Made by a program: the position numbers and the translations under genes
Notes under the pieces: generated by a model
Seen by the model: only the letters and a program-made list of their open reading frames with translations
Told to the model about the DNA's origin: nothing
The model's database searches: none
Source: Candidatus Woesearchaeota archaeon
GTDB taxonomy: Archaea > Nanobdellota > Nanobdellia > Woesearchaeales > 21-14-0-10-32-9
Length of the DNA: 7,716 nucleotides
NCBI GenBank assembly: GCA_007117145.1
Contig: SKHC01000044.1
Location: forward strand, 1-7,716
Direction: 5' to 3'
Shown: positions 1-6,211 of the stretch, one piece after another
Numbering within the stretch: position 1 is the stretch's first letter
Layout of the letters: each line of letters starts with the position of its first letter

Positions 1-111
1 ATTCAAAATACTATTGTACAATATAGAAATAGCAATAATAGCAAATTGGCTTATGAAATACCTAAAGGCATTTCTACAGAGCATAATAATTTAGTAAAGT
101 TTATAAACTAA
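1..111 (+). CDS. 3' end of an unrecognised protein (partial)
   Basis: Frame 1 is open from the first base to a TAA at 109-111, giving the last 36 residues of a protein that starts upstream of the window. I do not recognise it. It is short and polar, with the tail pattern VQYR...N..S...Y, then about fifteen residues ending in VKFIN. This resembles the tail of the next gene (VKYR...S...Y...NYFKK), which suggests a tandem paralogue and supports this frame as coding. The frame one base over is also open to a TAG at 92-94, so the call rests on the tail resemblance and on the stop sitting just before the next gene. The next gene's TATA box lies in its final codons. Confidence 0.5.
   Translation: MQNTIVQYRNSNNSKLAYEIPKGISTEHNNLVKFIN
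100..107 (+). promoter_or_regulatory. TATA box for the 124-residue gene
   Basis: TTTATAAA is centred 27.5 bases before the ATG at 131. Archaeal transcription usually starts about 25-27 bases after the TATA centre, so the message probably begins at or next to the start codon. No Shine-Dalgarno precedes the ATG. The box overlaps the last codons of the upstream partial gene. Confidence 0.65.
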
Positions 112-130
112 ATAACTTTACTGTAGTAAC

Positions 131-505
131 ATGGAAGACTTAAATCTAACAAACATCGTAGAATTACTATCAAATGCTAGACAAAACTCTCTAAGAAATC
201 CTAAGTCAAGAGAAGAATTAGACGACTGCATTCTAGATTTTAGGTCTAGTGGAGACCATACAGCGCTATTAAAAGTAAAAGAAGACAACGGAAAAACTTC
301 TTTATATCTGGTTCATGGTAATTATCCCATTTTAGTTGATGAAACAAAAAATGATTTCAGTGATCTAAAAATAGCCTTTGATCCAGCTACTAATTTAGCC
401 CATGTAAAATACAGGTCTAATGATACTAACTCAGATGTTAATAGACAATACACTTTTAATACAAGTCTAGATCAAAGCCTTAAAAAAAATTATTTTAAAA
501 AATAA
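131..505 (+). CDS. Unrecognised 124-residue protein
   Basis: I do not recognise a family. The first ~35 residues look helical (NLTNIVELLSNARQN, then a charged stretch). The rest looks like a small beta-rich domain with alternating strands, for example TALLKVKEDNGKTSLYLVHG at about 45-64 and a strand near NLAHVKYRS. It ends in a lysine-rich tail. There is no signal peptide or membrane segment, so it is probably cytosolic. The ATG at 131 is supported by a TATA box at leaderless spacing. The acyltransferase gene starts only 4 bases after its stop, so the two are probably cotranscribed. Its C-terminal pattern resembles the partial gene just upstream. No function can be assigned. Confidence 0.75.
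   Translation: MEDLNLTNIVELLSNARQNSLRNPKSREELDDCILDFRSSGDHTALLKVKEDNGKTSLYLVHGNYPILVDETKNDFSDLKIAFDPATNLAHVKYRSNDTNSDVNRQYTFNTSLDQSLKKNYFKK
480..487 (+). promoter_or_regulatory. Weak candidate TATA box for the acyltransferase gene
   Basis: TTAAAAAA lies within the end of the previous gene, centred 26.5 bases before the ATG at 510, the same spacing as the clear promoters here. It lacks the central TAT and falls in an A-rich run coding for lysines, so it may be chance. Cotranscription from the promoter at 100-107 is the simpler explanation. Confidence 0.25.
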
Positions 506-509
506 TAAT

Positions 510-1391
510 ATGGATTCGTTTAACCTCTTAAGGTATACGGTTGGAACCGCAATGCTAAATAATGCGAAGATAAAACTAGACATCCATAAAGATACAAGGG
601 AACTCTTAGATTCTAATAACACAGTTTTTGTGGCTTCTAATCATAAAAGTATGTGGGAAACGGCAGGTTTGCCAGTCACAATACATAAAGAGTTCAATAA
701 AAAAATAGTTAGTGGTGCAGGTCAAGCCTTATTTAAAGGTCTGTCAAAAAAAATTATGAACCTTGGCACAACTTTTAACATAGAAAAAGATAAAAAAACA
801 TCAGCTCTGTCCTTAATAGAGGAGATATCAAAGAAATTAGATGCAAATAATTCTATGCTAGTCTTCCCTGAAGGTACAAGAAGCAGAGATGGGCACTTAG
901 CAAATTTTAAAAGCTCAATATTTCAAGCACCTCTAAACACAGAAAACAAAGTATACATCATTCCTGCAGATGTGACATACCCTCAAATTCCTGAGTTAAA
1001 ATTATTTGATAACAATGAGAAATATTCTTTTTCTTTAAAACACGTAAAGTATTTGCTTGCAAAACTAGACCCAGTAGTAGTATCATTAGGAGAGCCACTT
1101 TTAAACACAGATTTTCAAAATAGAAAAGAGCTTTCAGATACAACAAGGCAACTAGCAAAAGAGTTAGTTCATGTTCATCCAACAAACATTTTCGCGCACG
1201 CCTACAAGCAAAACGGTACGCTTACAGGAGATTCAATAGATAACACCATAAACCAGTTAACTGAAAAAACAAAGAAATTCACTCATCTTCCATACAAGTC
1301 AGTTGTTTTAAACAACACCAAAGTATCTTTACTAGCTAAAGAGTCAGATTTAGACTTCTATGCAAATCAAATTTCTCACTACACAAAATAA
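510..1391 (+). CDS. PlsC-like 1-acylglycerol-3-phosphate acyltransferase family protein
   Basis: This is a 293-residue protein of the lysophosphatidic acid acyltransferase superfamily, whose members move an acyl chain onto a glycerol-phosphate-type acceptor at the membrane face. Motif I is SNHKSMWE at about 43-50, and the EGTR motif is FPEGTRSRDG at about 119-128. Motif I reads H-X4-E, where the family normally has H-X4-D; the Glu may still act as general base. A second patch follows at VYIIPADVTYP (about 148-158). There is no clear N-terminal membrane helix. The C-terminal ~90 residues (after about 200) are polar and match nothing I know. No Shine-Dalgarno is seen; the gene begins 4 bases after the preceding stop. 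The fold call is strong, but the substrate is uncertain because archaeal lipids are normally isoprenoid ethers. Confidence 0.85.
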   Translation: MDSFNLLRYTVGTAMLNNAKIKLDIHKDTRELLDSNNTVFVASNHKSMWETAGLPVTIHKEFNKKIVSGAGQALFKGLSKKIMNLGTTFNIEKDKKTSALSLIEEISKKLDANNSMLVFPEGTRSRDGHLANFKSSIFQAPLNTENKVYIIPADVTYPQIPELKLFDNNEKYSFSLKHVKYLLAKLDPVVVSLGEPLLNTDFQNRKELSDTTRQLAKELVHVHPTNIFAHAYKQNGTLTGDSIDNTINQLTEKTKKFTHLPYKSVVLNNTKVSLLAKESDLDFYANQISHYTK

Positions 1392-1398
1392 AAGAAGT

Positions 1399-1406
1399 TT
1401 TATATA
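1399..1406 (+). promoter_or_regulatory. TATA box for the glutamyl-tRNA synthetase gene
   Basis: TTTATATA is centred 25.5 bases before the ATG at 1428, in the 36-base gap after the acyltransferase stop. The spacing predicts a leaderless message, and no Shine-Dalgarno is present. Confidence 0.65.
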
Positions 1407-1427
1407 TTTTAGTCAATTCATCCAAGT

Positions 1428-3074
1428 ATGAAGCAAGATATTTCAAACGAACTGCTAAGACTAGCACTTGCTAACGCAGTAAAGTATAAGGGAAATGCAA
1501 ATCAAGGAACAGTAATCAGCGGAGCCTTAGGACTTTTCCCAGAACTTAAAGATGATAAAAAAGGTTTAGCAATACTTGCAGGAAAAACAGTAAATCAAGT
1601 AAATGCCATGAGTTTAGCCGAGCAAAAAGATAAACTCTTACAACTAGACCCGGATGCGTTTGAAAAAAAAGAGCATGACTTATTCGATTTTCTAAAGATA
1701 AAAAAAGGTGAAGAGGTAATAACAGCATTTCCTCCAGGACCTGAAAAGTATCCTCATATAGGTCATGCAAAAGCCTTGTTTATTAATTACGAGTTAGCAA
1801 AAAAACACAATGGAAAATTCATTTTAAGATTCGAAGATACAAATCCAGAGTTAGTAAAAGCAGAATTTTATGATATAATGCTCTCCCAATTTAAATGGCT
1901 TGGAGTCAGCTGGGATGAGTTAGTTTACGCTTCTGATTACATGGACTTATACTACAAGCATGGTCGTGAGTTAATACAGAAAGGTTTAGCTTACGTTTGT
2001 TTTTCAAAGCCAGAAGATTTCAAAGATTTCAAAGAGAAAAACTTAGAGCCTCCAGCATACAAGCACACAGTTAAAGAAAACTTAGAATATTTTGATAAAC
2101 TTCACGAGTTCAAACCAAAAGACGCAGTAGTTAGGTTAAAAACAGGGTTAAATCATAAAAACAGTGCTATGCGAGACCCAATCATTTTCAGAATCATACA
2201 TGCAGAGCACGCAAGACTCTCAACCAAATACAAGGTTTGGCCTACATACGATTTTCAAAACAGTATAATGGATGGTTACTTTAACATAACTCATAGGCTT
2301 AGAAGTAAAGAGTTCGAGCTTAGAAATGAACTCCAAAGATACATTCAAAAAATCTTAGGCTACAAACAAACAAGTATTTACGAGTTTGCAAGATTTAACC
2401 TTAAAGGAACAGTTAGCAGTGGAAGAGTTATAAGAGAAAAAATACTAAACAAAGAACTAATAGGATGGGATGATCCAACGCTTACAACTCTTAGTGCTTT
2501 AAGAAGAAGAGGCTTTCAACCACTAGCTATAAAAAGTTTCGTTTTAAGCACAGGTATCACAAAAAACGAGTCAACATTAACATGGGAAGATTTTATTAAG
2601 CATAACAAAAGATTATTAGATAAAGAAGCAAAAAGATACTTCTTCACTAAAGACCCAGTAAAAATAGTAATTGAAAATTGTCCAGAAAAAACAGTTAAAT
2701 TAGATACTCATCCAGATGTTAATGATAAAAAAAGAGTCTTTGAGATAAACGGGGAGTTCTACATTTCAGGTGAGGACAGAGTTAAACTAAAAAAAGGAGT
2801 TCATAGATTAATTGGTTGCTTAAACTTTGAATTCGATGGTAAAAAGTTCACGTACTTAGATGATAGCCTTGAAACATATAAGGCTAAAGGACAAAGCATG
2901 CTCCACTTCACAACAACTGATTTGCCTTGTGAAGTGTTAATGCCAGACAAACAAGTAGCTAAAGGTTTTTGTGAGCCAAAAGCACTTACAACCGCAGAGG
3001 GTAAAGTCATCCAGTTTGAAAGATTTGGATTTGTTTGTAAAAACAAAGATAAATTCTGGTTTACGCATAAGTAA
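1428..3074 (+). CDS. gltX: Glutamyl-tRNA synthetase, archaeal type
   Basis: This class I synthetase charges tRNA-Glu with glutamate in the cytosol. In many archaea the family is non-discriminating or works alongside tRNA amidotransferases. At 548 residues it has the usual archaeal length, with the ~95-residue helical N-terminal extension. The catalytic core holds HIGH at 110-113, FILRFEDTNP at about 131-140, a PTYDF strand at about 272-276 and GWDDP at 346-350 followed by LRRRG. The C-terminal ~150 residues fit the beta-barrel anticodon-binding region of the archaeal/GlnRS-like type. Two oddities stand out. The strand before HIGH reads TAFPPGPEKYPHIGH, with Ala100 where Arg is expected. The KMSKS-equivalent region reads TVSSGRVI (328-335), without the SK lysine. 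The start is supported by a TATA box at leaderless spacing. The enzyme call is firm. Confidence 0.95.
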   Translation: MKQDISNELLRLALANAVKYKGNANQGTVISGALGLFPELKDDKKGLAILAGKTVNQVNAMSLAEQKDKLLQLDPDAFEKKEHDLFDFLKIKKGEEVITAFPPGPEKYPHIGHAKALFINYELAKKHNGKFILRFEDTNPELVKAEFYDIMLSQFKWLGVSWDELVYASDYMDLYYKHGRELIQKGLAYVCFSKPEDFKDFKEKNLEPPAYKHTVKENLEYFDKLHEFKPKDAVVRLKTGLNHKNSAMRDPIIFRIIHAEHARLSTKYKVWPTYDFQNSIMDGYFNITHRLRSKEFELRNELQRYIQKILGYKQTSIYEFARFNLKGTVSSGRVIREKILNKELIGWDDPTLTTLSALRRRGFQPLAIKSFVLSTGITKNESTLTWEDFIKHNKRLLDKEAKRYFFTKDPVKIVIENCPEKTVKLDTHPDVNDKKRVFEINGEFYISGEDRVKLKKGVHRLIGCLNFEFDGKKFTYLDDSLETYKAKGQSMLHFTTTDLPCEVLMPDKQVAKGFCEPKALTTAEGKVIQFERFGFVCKNKDKFWFTHK

Positions 3075-3077
3075 ACA

Positions 3078-3085
3078 TATATAAA
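3078..3085 (+). promoter_or_regulatory. TATA box for the histone-fold gene
   Basis: TATATAAA begins 4 bases after the glutamyl-tRNA synthetase stop. It is centred 36.5 bases before the ATG at 3118, so transcription should begin near 3105-3108. That leaves a leader of about ten bases carrying the Shine-Dalgarno at 3108-3113, and places a possible TTG start at 3100 outside the message. Confidence 0.6.
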
Positions 3086-3107
3086 TAAGAAGTTTTTCTT
3101 TGAGTTT

Positions 3108-3113
3108 AGGTGA
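3108..3113 (+). promoter_or_regulatory. Shine-Dalgarno that sets the histone-fold gene start
   Basis: AGGTGA is a full match to the conserved archaeal 16S tail (TCACCT). It ends 4 bases before the ATG at 3118. It decides for that ATG over the in-frame TTG at 3100. Confidence 0.7.
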
Positions 3114-3117
3114 TAAA

Positions 3118-3288
3118 ATGAGTGATTCAATAATTGTGAAATCAAAATTAAAAGAGATAGTTCAAGGCTACAACGTAGGCGGTGACTTAGCTGATGCTTT
3201 AGATGCTAAAGCAAAAGAATTATTGTCTAACGCTGTTAAAAGAGCTGAAGCTAATAACCGAAAAACTGTTATGGCAAAAGACCTTTAA
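3118..3288 (+). CDS. Small histone-fold protein, DUF1931 type
   Basis: This 56-residue protein resembles the short archaeal DUF1931 proteins, which carry a single histone fold and are thought to bind DNA or act in chromatin. Visible family features are the N-terminal IIVKSKLKE, NVGGDLADALDAK at about 19-31, a long helix KELLSNAVKRAEANN, and the ending RKTVMAKDL, which matches the loop-2/last-helix pattern of archaeal histones (RKTV..KDL). The basic RK pair before T is the usual DNA-contact site of the fold. The ATG at 3118 is chosen because AGGTGA stands 4 bases upstream. Its TAA shares the TTAA at 3285-3288 with the convergent minus-strand gene. The family call is fairly sure; the DNA-binding role is inferred. 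Confidence 0.85.
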   Translation: MSDSIIVKSKLKEIVQGYNVGGDLADALDAKAKELLSNAVKRAEANNRKTVMAKDL

Positions 3289-3515
3289 CTTTCTAATTTT
3301 TTTATAATTTTTTTTAAGTTATCTACTCTAACCAAGTATCGTTTATACAAATTTATGTCATTAGTTTTAAACTTGGCAATTATTTGATCTATTACAAATA
3401 TATCTTTTTTTAAATCATCTAGAACTGCTTGTCTTTGTTTTTGTCTCTCTCTTCTAATTCTAAGCTTTGCTTTGCTTAAATACATAAACATAGTTTTAGC
3501 TTTGTTTAGAATCAT
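3285..3515 (-). CDS. Small basic helical protein, unrecognised
   Basis: This 76-residue protein is rich in Lys and Arg and predicted almost wholly helical. It suggests two helices (about 12-45 and 52-75, with RIRRERQKQRQ at about 18-28) separated by a turn near KTNDINLY. I recognise no family. A nucleic-acid-binding hairpin or a coiled-coil partner is possible but unproven. Its ATG at 3515 overlaps the stop of the preceding minus-strand gene in an ATGA, the classic arrangement for translational coupling, and this is the main evidence that it is real. Its lysine-rich tail is partly forced by T-runs on the opposite strand that may end the histone-fold transcript. Its stop overlaps that gene's stop. 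Confidence 0.65.
   Translation of the reverse strand: MILNKAKTMFMYLSKAKLRIRRERQKQRQAVLDDLKKDIFVIDQIIAKFKTNDINLYKRYLVRVDNLKKIIKKLES
3297..3315 (+). terminator. Poly-T terminator for the histone-fold transcript
   Basis: Two plus-strand T-runs, seven Ts at 3297-3303 and eight at 3308-3315, begin 9 bases after the histone-fold gene stop. Archaeal RNA polymerase terminates at such T-tracts without a hairpin. They lie inside the 3' coding end of the convergent gene, where they encode lysines on the other strand. Confidence 0.5.
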
Positions 3516-3985
3516 TTTTTGAACATGCCCATGAATCCTTTCTTTTCGCTTGTTCTTGGCTCTGGCATAGGCGTATCGTTTACACCTTTAAAGTTAGTGA
3601 AGTCCATCTGCGGTTGTTCTTGGTTTTGCTGTGGTGGAGCTTGAGGTGGTTGTTGATTGTCTTGTCCGCTTCGCTGCTGGTTTTGATAGTTTTGTTGATT
3701 ACTAGGTCCTTGCATCCCACTATTTGGAGATTGTTGCATGCCCCTGTCGTATTCTTGTTCACCACCAGAGTTTTGATCGTCGTGCTTATCTGCTAGTTTT
3801 ACCATTCCTTGCGCGATAATCTTGTTTTGTTGAACAAGCTTCTTTAGAAGTGCTTCACTATTATTTTGTTTGTCGTAGTCGTCTACTAATTCTTTTCTTA
3901 CGTATTCAAATAAAATATTTAGTTTATCAATGCTATTTGTTAATTTTTTTATTGCGTGGATTAATTCCTTTTGATCTTCAGACAA
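3512..3985 (-). CDS. Unrecognised helical, Gln/Asn-rich protein with a short basic tail
   Basis: I recognise no family. It has three parts. The first ~70 residues form helices with coiled-coil-like spacing (ELIHAIKKLTNSIDKLNIL, then LLKKLVQQNKIIAQGMVKL). Next comes a ~60-residue linker rich in Q, N, P and G, likely disordered. The last ~25 residues end in KKGFMGMFKK, which looks like a short binding or membrane-touching motif. I chose the TTG start at 3985 (157 residues) because AGGTGA stands 5 bases before it. The GTG at 3994 would add 3 residues but lies inside that Shine-Dalgarno. The gene follows the thermosome by 46 bases with its own TATA box, and it is coupled to the next gene by an ATGA overlap. 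A scaffold or adaptor role would be a guess. Confidence 0.75.
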   Translation of the reverse strand: MSEDQKELIHAIKKLTNSIDKLNILFEYVRKELVDDYDKQNNSEALLKKLVQQNKIIAQGMVKLADKHDDQNSGGEQEYDRGMQQSPNSGMQGPSNQQNYQNQQRSGQDNQQPPQAPPQQNQEQPQMDFTNFKGVNDTPMPEPRTSEKKGFMGMFKK

Positions 3986-3990
3986 ATTTC

Positions 3991-3996
3991 TCACCT
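3991..3996 (-). promoter_or_regulatory. Shine-Dalgarno that sets the Q-rich protein start
   Basis: On the minus strand this reads AGGTGA, ending 5 bases before the TTG at 3985. The GTG inside it (3994-3992) is also in frame, but a start there would have no ribosome site. The near-identical layout at the histone-fold gene supports the TTG. Confidence 0.55.
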
Positions 3997-4021
3997 TTTT
4001 TATACTACTTTTTTTTGAAAG

Positions 4022-4029
4022 TATATAAA
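4022..4029 (-). promoter_or_regulatory. TATA box for the Q-rich / basic helical gene pair
   Basis: On the minus strand this reads TTTATATA, two bases after the thermosome stop. Its centre predicts a transcript start near 3999, a few bases ahead of the AGGTGA. No T-run separates it from the thermosome, so read-through is also possible. Confidence 0.55.
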
Positions 4030-4031
4030 AT

Positions 4032-5594
4032 TTATCTTTCTTTCTCTTGCTTAGATAAAATCACATCATCAATTCTTAGAATCATTATTGCAACTTCAGC
4101 AGCGCTATTAATAGCTCTCTCTTTTACCTTTAATGGTTCGATGATTCCTTCAAGTTTAGCGTCCATGAGTTCTCCGTTGTACACGTTAATTGCGCAGTTC
4201 AAGTTTCTTTTTTCTATTTGGCTTTTAAGCTGTGCCATCTTGTCAATAGTGTCAAGCCCTGCGTTTTCTATTAACGTTTTAGGAATTACTTCAAGTGATT
4301 TTGCAAATCTTACAGCTGCAAGTTGCTCTCTTCCACTAAGTTTGCTCACTTCTTTTTCAAGTTGCATTGAAAGCCTCATTTCAAAATTTCCAGCTCCAAT
4401 AACTGCCTCTCCTTTAAACACTTGTAAATCTCCTATAGCATCTTCCAAGGCTCTTTTAACTTCATCTACGATGTGAGTTGTGCTTCCTCTTACAAGAAGA
4501 GTTACAGTTCGTGGATTTTTGCATTTTTCTACGTAAGTCATATAGTCTTCTCCGACCAATTCTTCATATACAACGCCAGCTCCTCCCAAATCCTTTGGAG
4601 TAAGCTCGCTAATCTCACTTACAATCCTGGCATTAGTTGCCTTGCTAAGCTTTTCCATGTCATCTTTTCTTATACGTCTGCAAGCATAAATACCGTTTTT
4701 TGCAAGTAAGTGTTGTGCATAGTCGTCTATTCCTTTTTGACAAAAAACGACGTTTGCTCCGCTATCCACTATTCGTTGTACTGCTTTCTTTATCATCCTC
4801 TCTTCCATTTCGATAAAGCTTTCAAGCATTTTAGGATCATTTATACTAATCTTGCTATCTTGTTCTAAAACCTTAAGTTCAATTGCCGTGTTGATTAGAG
4901 CAATCTTAGCCAAAGCAACTTTTTCTGGCATCTGGCTGTGAACTCTTTCTTTATCTATAACAACGCCTTCAATAAGTTCTGTGTCTTTAACACTTCCACC
5001 AACTTTTTTTTCAATTCCAACCCTCTCTTTTACAAACACGCCGTTTTCACTAACCTTTCTAACAGCCACAAGCAGTAGTTCCGCTAAATATTCTTTGTCT
5101 TCTTGAGGGCCTTTACCAGTCATCGCAGTCATAGCAATTTGCTTTGAAACCTCTTCATTATCATCTATCTTAATCTTAAATTTTGGTATAATCTCTAATG
5201 CCTTATCATTTGCTAGCCTGTATCCTTTGCTAATTATACTTGGGTGAATTCCCTCGTCTAACAAATTTTCTGCTTGTTTTAAAAGCTCACCAGCCAATAT
5301 AACCGCGCTAGTAGTTCCATCCCCAACCTCTGTTTCTTGAGTTTTTGCAATTTCGATTATCATTTTAGCTGCAGGGTGGTCAACTTCGATTTGTTTTAGA
5401 ATAGTAACCCCATCATTAGTTACAGTGACAAATCCGTCAGAATCTACAAGCATTTTATCCATTCCTTTAGGTCCAAGCGTAGTCCTTACAGTTTCGCTTA
5501 TGAGTTTAGCTGCGTAAATATTCATTCTTTGAGCATCTCTTCCACTCTTCCTTCCTGTGTTTTCGCTTAAATCCAACTCATCACTTTTTGCCAT
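4032..5594 (-). CDS. Thermosome subunit (group II chaperonin)
   Basis: This is an ATP-driven cytosolic protein-folding chaperonin that assembles into double rings. The 520 residues show equatorial motifs [11 protein letters not shown] (39-49), NDGVTIL (60-66) and VGDGTTSAV (90-98). An intermediate/apical region follows, with EGVVIDKE at about 209-216. The ATPase Asp lies in ALEDAI (Asp385), and the C-terminal equatorial part has GREQLA (421-426), IENAGLD (442-448) and ILRIDDVI (505-512). By alignment from memory Asp61, Asp92 and Asp385 match GroEL Asp52, Asp87 and Asp398, so it should hydrolyse ATP. The near-invariant GGGA loop reads GAGN (400-403). The C terminus stops at SKQEKER without the Gly/Met-rich tail. 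The ATG at 5594 is preferred to the GTG at 5597; the TATA box spacing is leaderless. It is probably a homo-oligomer unless other subunits exist elsewhere. Confidence 0.96.
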   Translation of the reverse strand: MAKSDELDLSENTGRKSGRDAQRMNIYAAKLISETVRTTLGPKGMDKMLVDSDGFVTVTNDGVTILKQIEVDHPAAKMIIEIAKTQETEVGDGTTSAVILAGELLKQAENLLDEGIHPSIISKGYRLANDKALEIIPKFKIKIDDNEEVSKQIAMTAMTGKGPQEDKEYLAELLLVAVRKVSENGVFVKERVGIEKKVGGSVKDTELIEGVVIDKERVHSQMPEKVALAKIALINTAIELKVLEQDSKISINDPKMLESFIEMEERMIKKAVQRIVDSGANVVFCQKGIDDYAQHLLAKNGIYACRRIRKDDMEKLSKATNARIVSEISELTPKDLGGAGVVYEELVGEDYMTYVEKCKNPRTVTLLVRGSTTHIVDEVKRALEDAIGDLQVFKGEAVIGAGNFEMRLSMQLEKEVSKLSGREQLAAVRFAKSLEVIPKTLIENAGLDTIDKMAQLKSQIEKRNLNCAINVYNGELMDAKLEGIIEPLKVKERAINSAAEVAIMILRIDDVILSKQEKER

Positions 5595-5617
5595 CACTTC
5601 ATGGTAGTCTATTCGGT

Positions 5618-5625
5618 TTTATAAA
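5618..5625 (-). promoter_or_regulatory. TATA box for the thermosome gene
   Basis: TTTATAAA, which reads the same on both strands, is centred 27.5 bases before the thermosome ATG at 5594, predicting a leaderless message. It is one half of a divergent promoter pair; the other box lies 14 bases away. Confidence 0.65.
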
Positions 5626-5639
5626 TATTATTAGATATC

Positions 5640-5647
5640 TTTATAAA
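5640..5647 (+). promoter_or_regulatory. TATA box for the cytidylate kinase gene
   Basis: TTTATAAA is centred 26.5 bases before the ATG at 5670, again leaderless spacing with no Shine-Dalgarno. The 14 bases between it and the thermosome box must hold both upstream recognition (BRE) elements. They contain the palindrome AGATATCT, whose last T is the first base of this box. Confidence 0.65.
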
Positions 5648-5669
5648 AAACTAAAAAACAAAAAAGTTT

Positions 5670-6188
5670 ATGATAATAACTATCAGTGGCCGGCCTGGAA
5701 GTGGAAAAAGCACAGTTTCTAAGCTAGTTGCTAAAAAAATGAATTTAAAACATTACTCCACAGGCGATTTCATGAGGTTAATGGCAAGTAATAGAAAACT
5801 CTCACTTCTAGAACTTTCAAAACTAGCTGAAACCGATTCATCAATAGATGAAGAGTTAGATGAGCGTCAGCGAAGCCTTGCTTTAAACGAGGATGACTTC
5901 GTTATAGATGCAAGACTTGCGTTTTACTTCATACCATTCTCCTTCAAAGTTTTCTTGCAAGTATCAGAAGAAGTAGCAGCCAATAGAATTTCAGGCAGAG
6001 AAACCTTAACCAAACAAGAGGCACTTGAAAAAACTCGTGAAAGACTCAATTCTGAGCATAAACGATACTTAGATTTATACAATGTGAATTATGAAGACAA
6101 AAAACACTTTAATTTAGTAATAAACACCGACGATAAACTACCCGATGAAATAGCTCAAATAATCCAAGACTCTGCGAAATCTTTATAA
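5670..6188 (+). CDS. cmk: Cytidylate kinase, archaeal type
   Basis: This P-loop nucleoside monophosphate kinase is likely to phosphorylate CMP/dCMP with ATP in pyrimidine salvage and supply. At 172 residues it has the size of the short archaeal Cmk family. The Walker A loop is GRPGSGKST at 7-15. YSTGDFMR at about 30-37 matches the family's (S/T)(A/T)GD.(F/M)R. DARLAFYF lies where archaeal Cmks have (E)GRLA. A lid-like AANRISGRE at about 109-117 is followed by the REREASE/KRY-type helix (RERLNSEHKRY at about 128-138). The family resemblance favours CMP over AMP, but the substrate is not proven. The ATG is supported by TATA spacing. The stop codon forms part of the next gene's TATA box. It diverges from the thermosome. 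Confidence 0.85.
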   Translation: MIITISGRPGSGKSTVSKLVAKKMNLKHYSTGDFMRLMASNRKLSLLELSKLAETDSSIDEELDERQRSLALNEDDFVIDARLAFYFIPFSFKVFLQVSEEVAANRISGRETLTKQEALEKTRERLNSEHKRYLDLYNVNYEDKKHFNLVINTDDKLPDEIAQIIQDSAKSL

Positions 6189-6189
6189 A
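6182..6189 (+). promoter_or_regulatory. TATA box embedded in the cytidylate kinase stop codon
   Basis: TTTATAAA spans the last codons and TAA stop (6186-6188) of the cytidylate kinase gene. It is centred 26.5 bases before the ATG at 6212, so the E1-like gene probably has its own leaderless transcript. Confidence 0.65.
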
Positions 6190-6211
6190 ATAGCTTCTAA
6201 TACTTAATTCA

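Noticed and set aside
958..1185. Minus-strand ORF opposite the acyltransferase
   Set aside because: Low-complexity leucine-rich shadow of a well-supported coding frame; no promoter or ribosome site.
2016..2033. Short 9-base tandem repeat GATTTCAAA within the synthetase gene
   Set aside because: It encodes DFKDFK in a poorly conserved loop; two copies of nine bases are expected by chance in lysine-rich AT-rich coding sequence.
3100..3117. TTG at 3100 as an earlier start for the histone-fold protein
   Set aside because: It lies ahead of the predicted transcript start, and AGGTGA is placed for the ATG at 3118.
3614..4476. Hydrophobic plus-strand ORFs opposite the Q-rich and thermosome genes
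   Set aside because: They look like membrane proteins only because they are antisense to lysine/glutamine-rich and charged coding sequence; no initiation signals fit.
5688..5695. GC-rich palindrome GGCCGGCC in an AT-rich context
   Set aside because: It falls in codons leading into the Walker A loop (Gly-Arg-Pro) and is explained by the protein motif.
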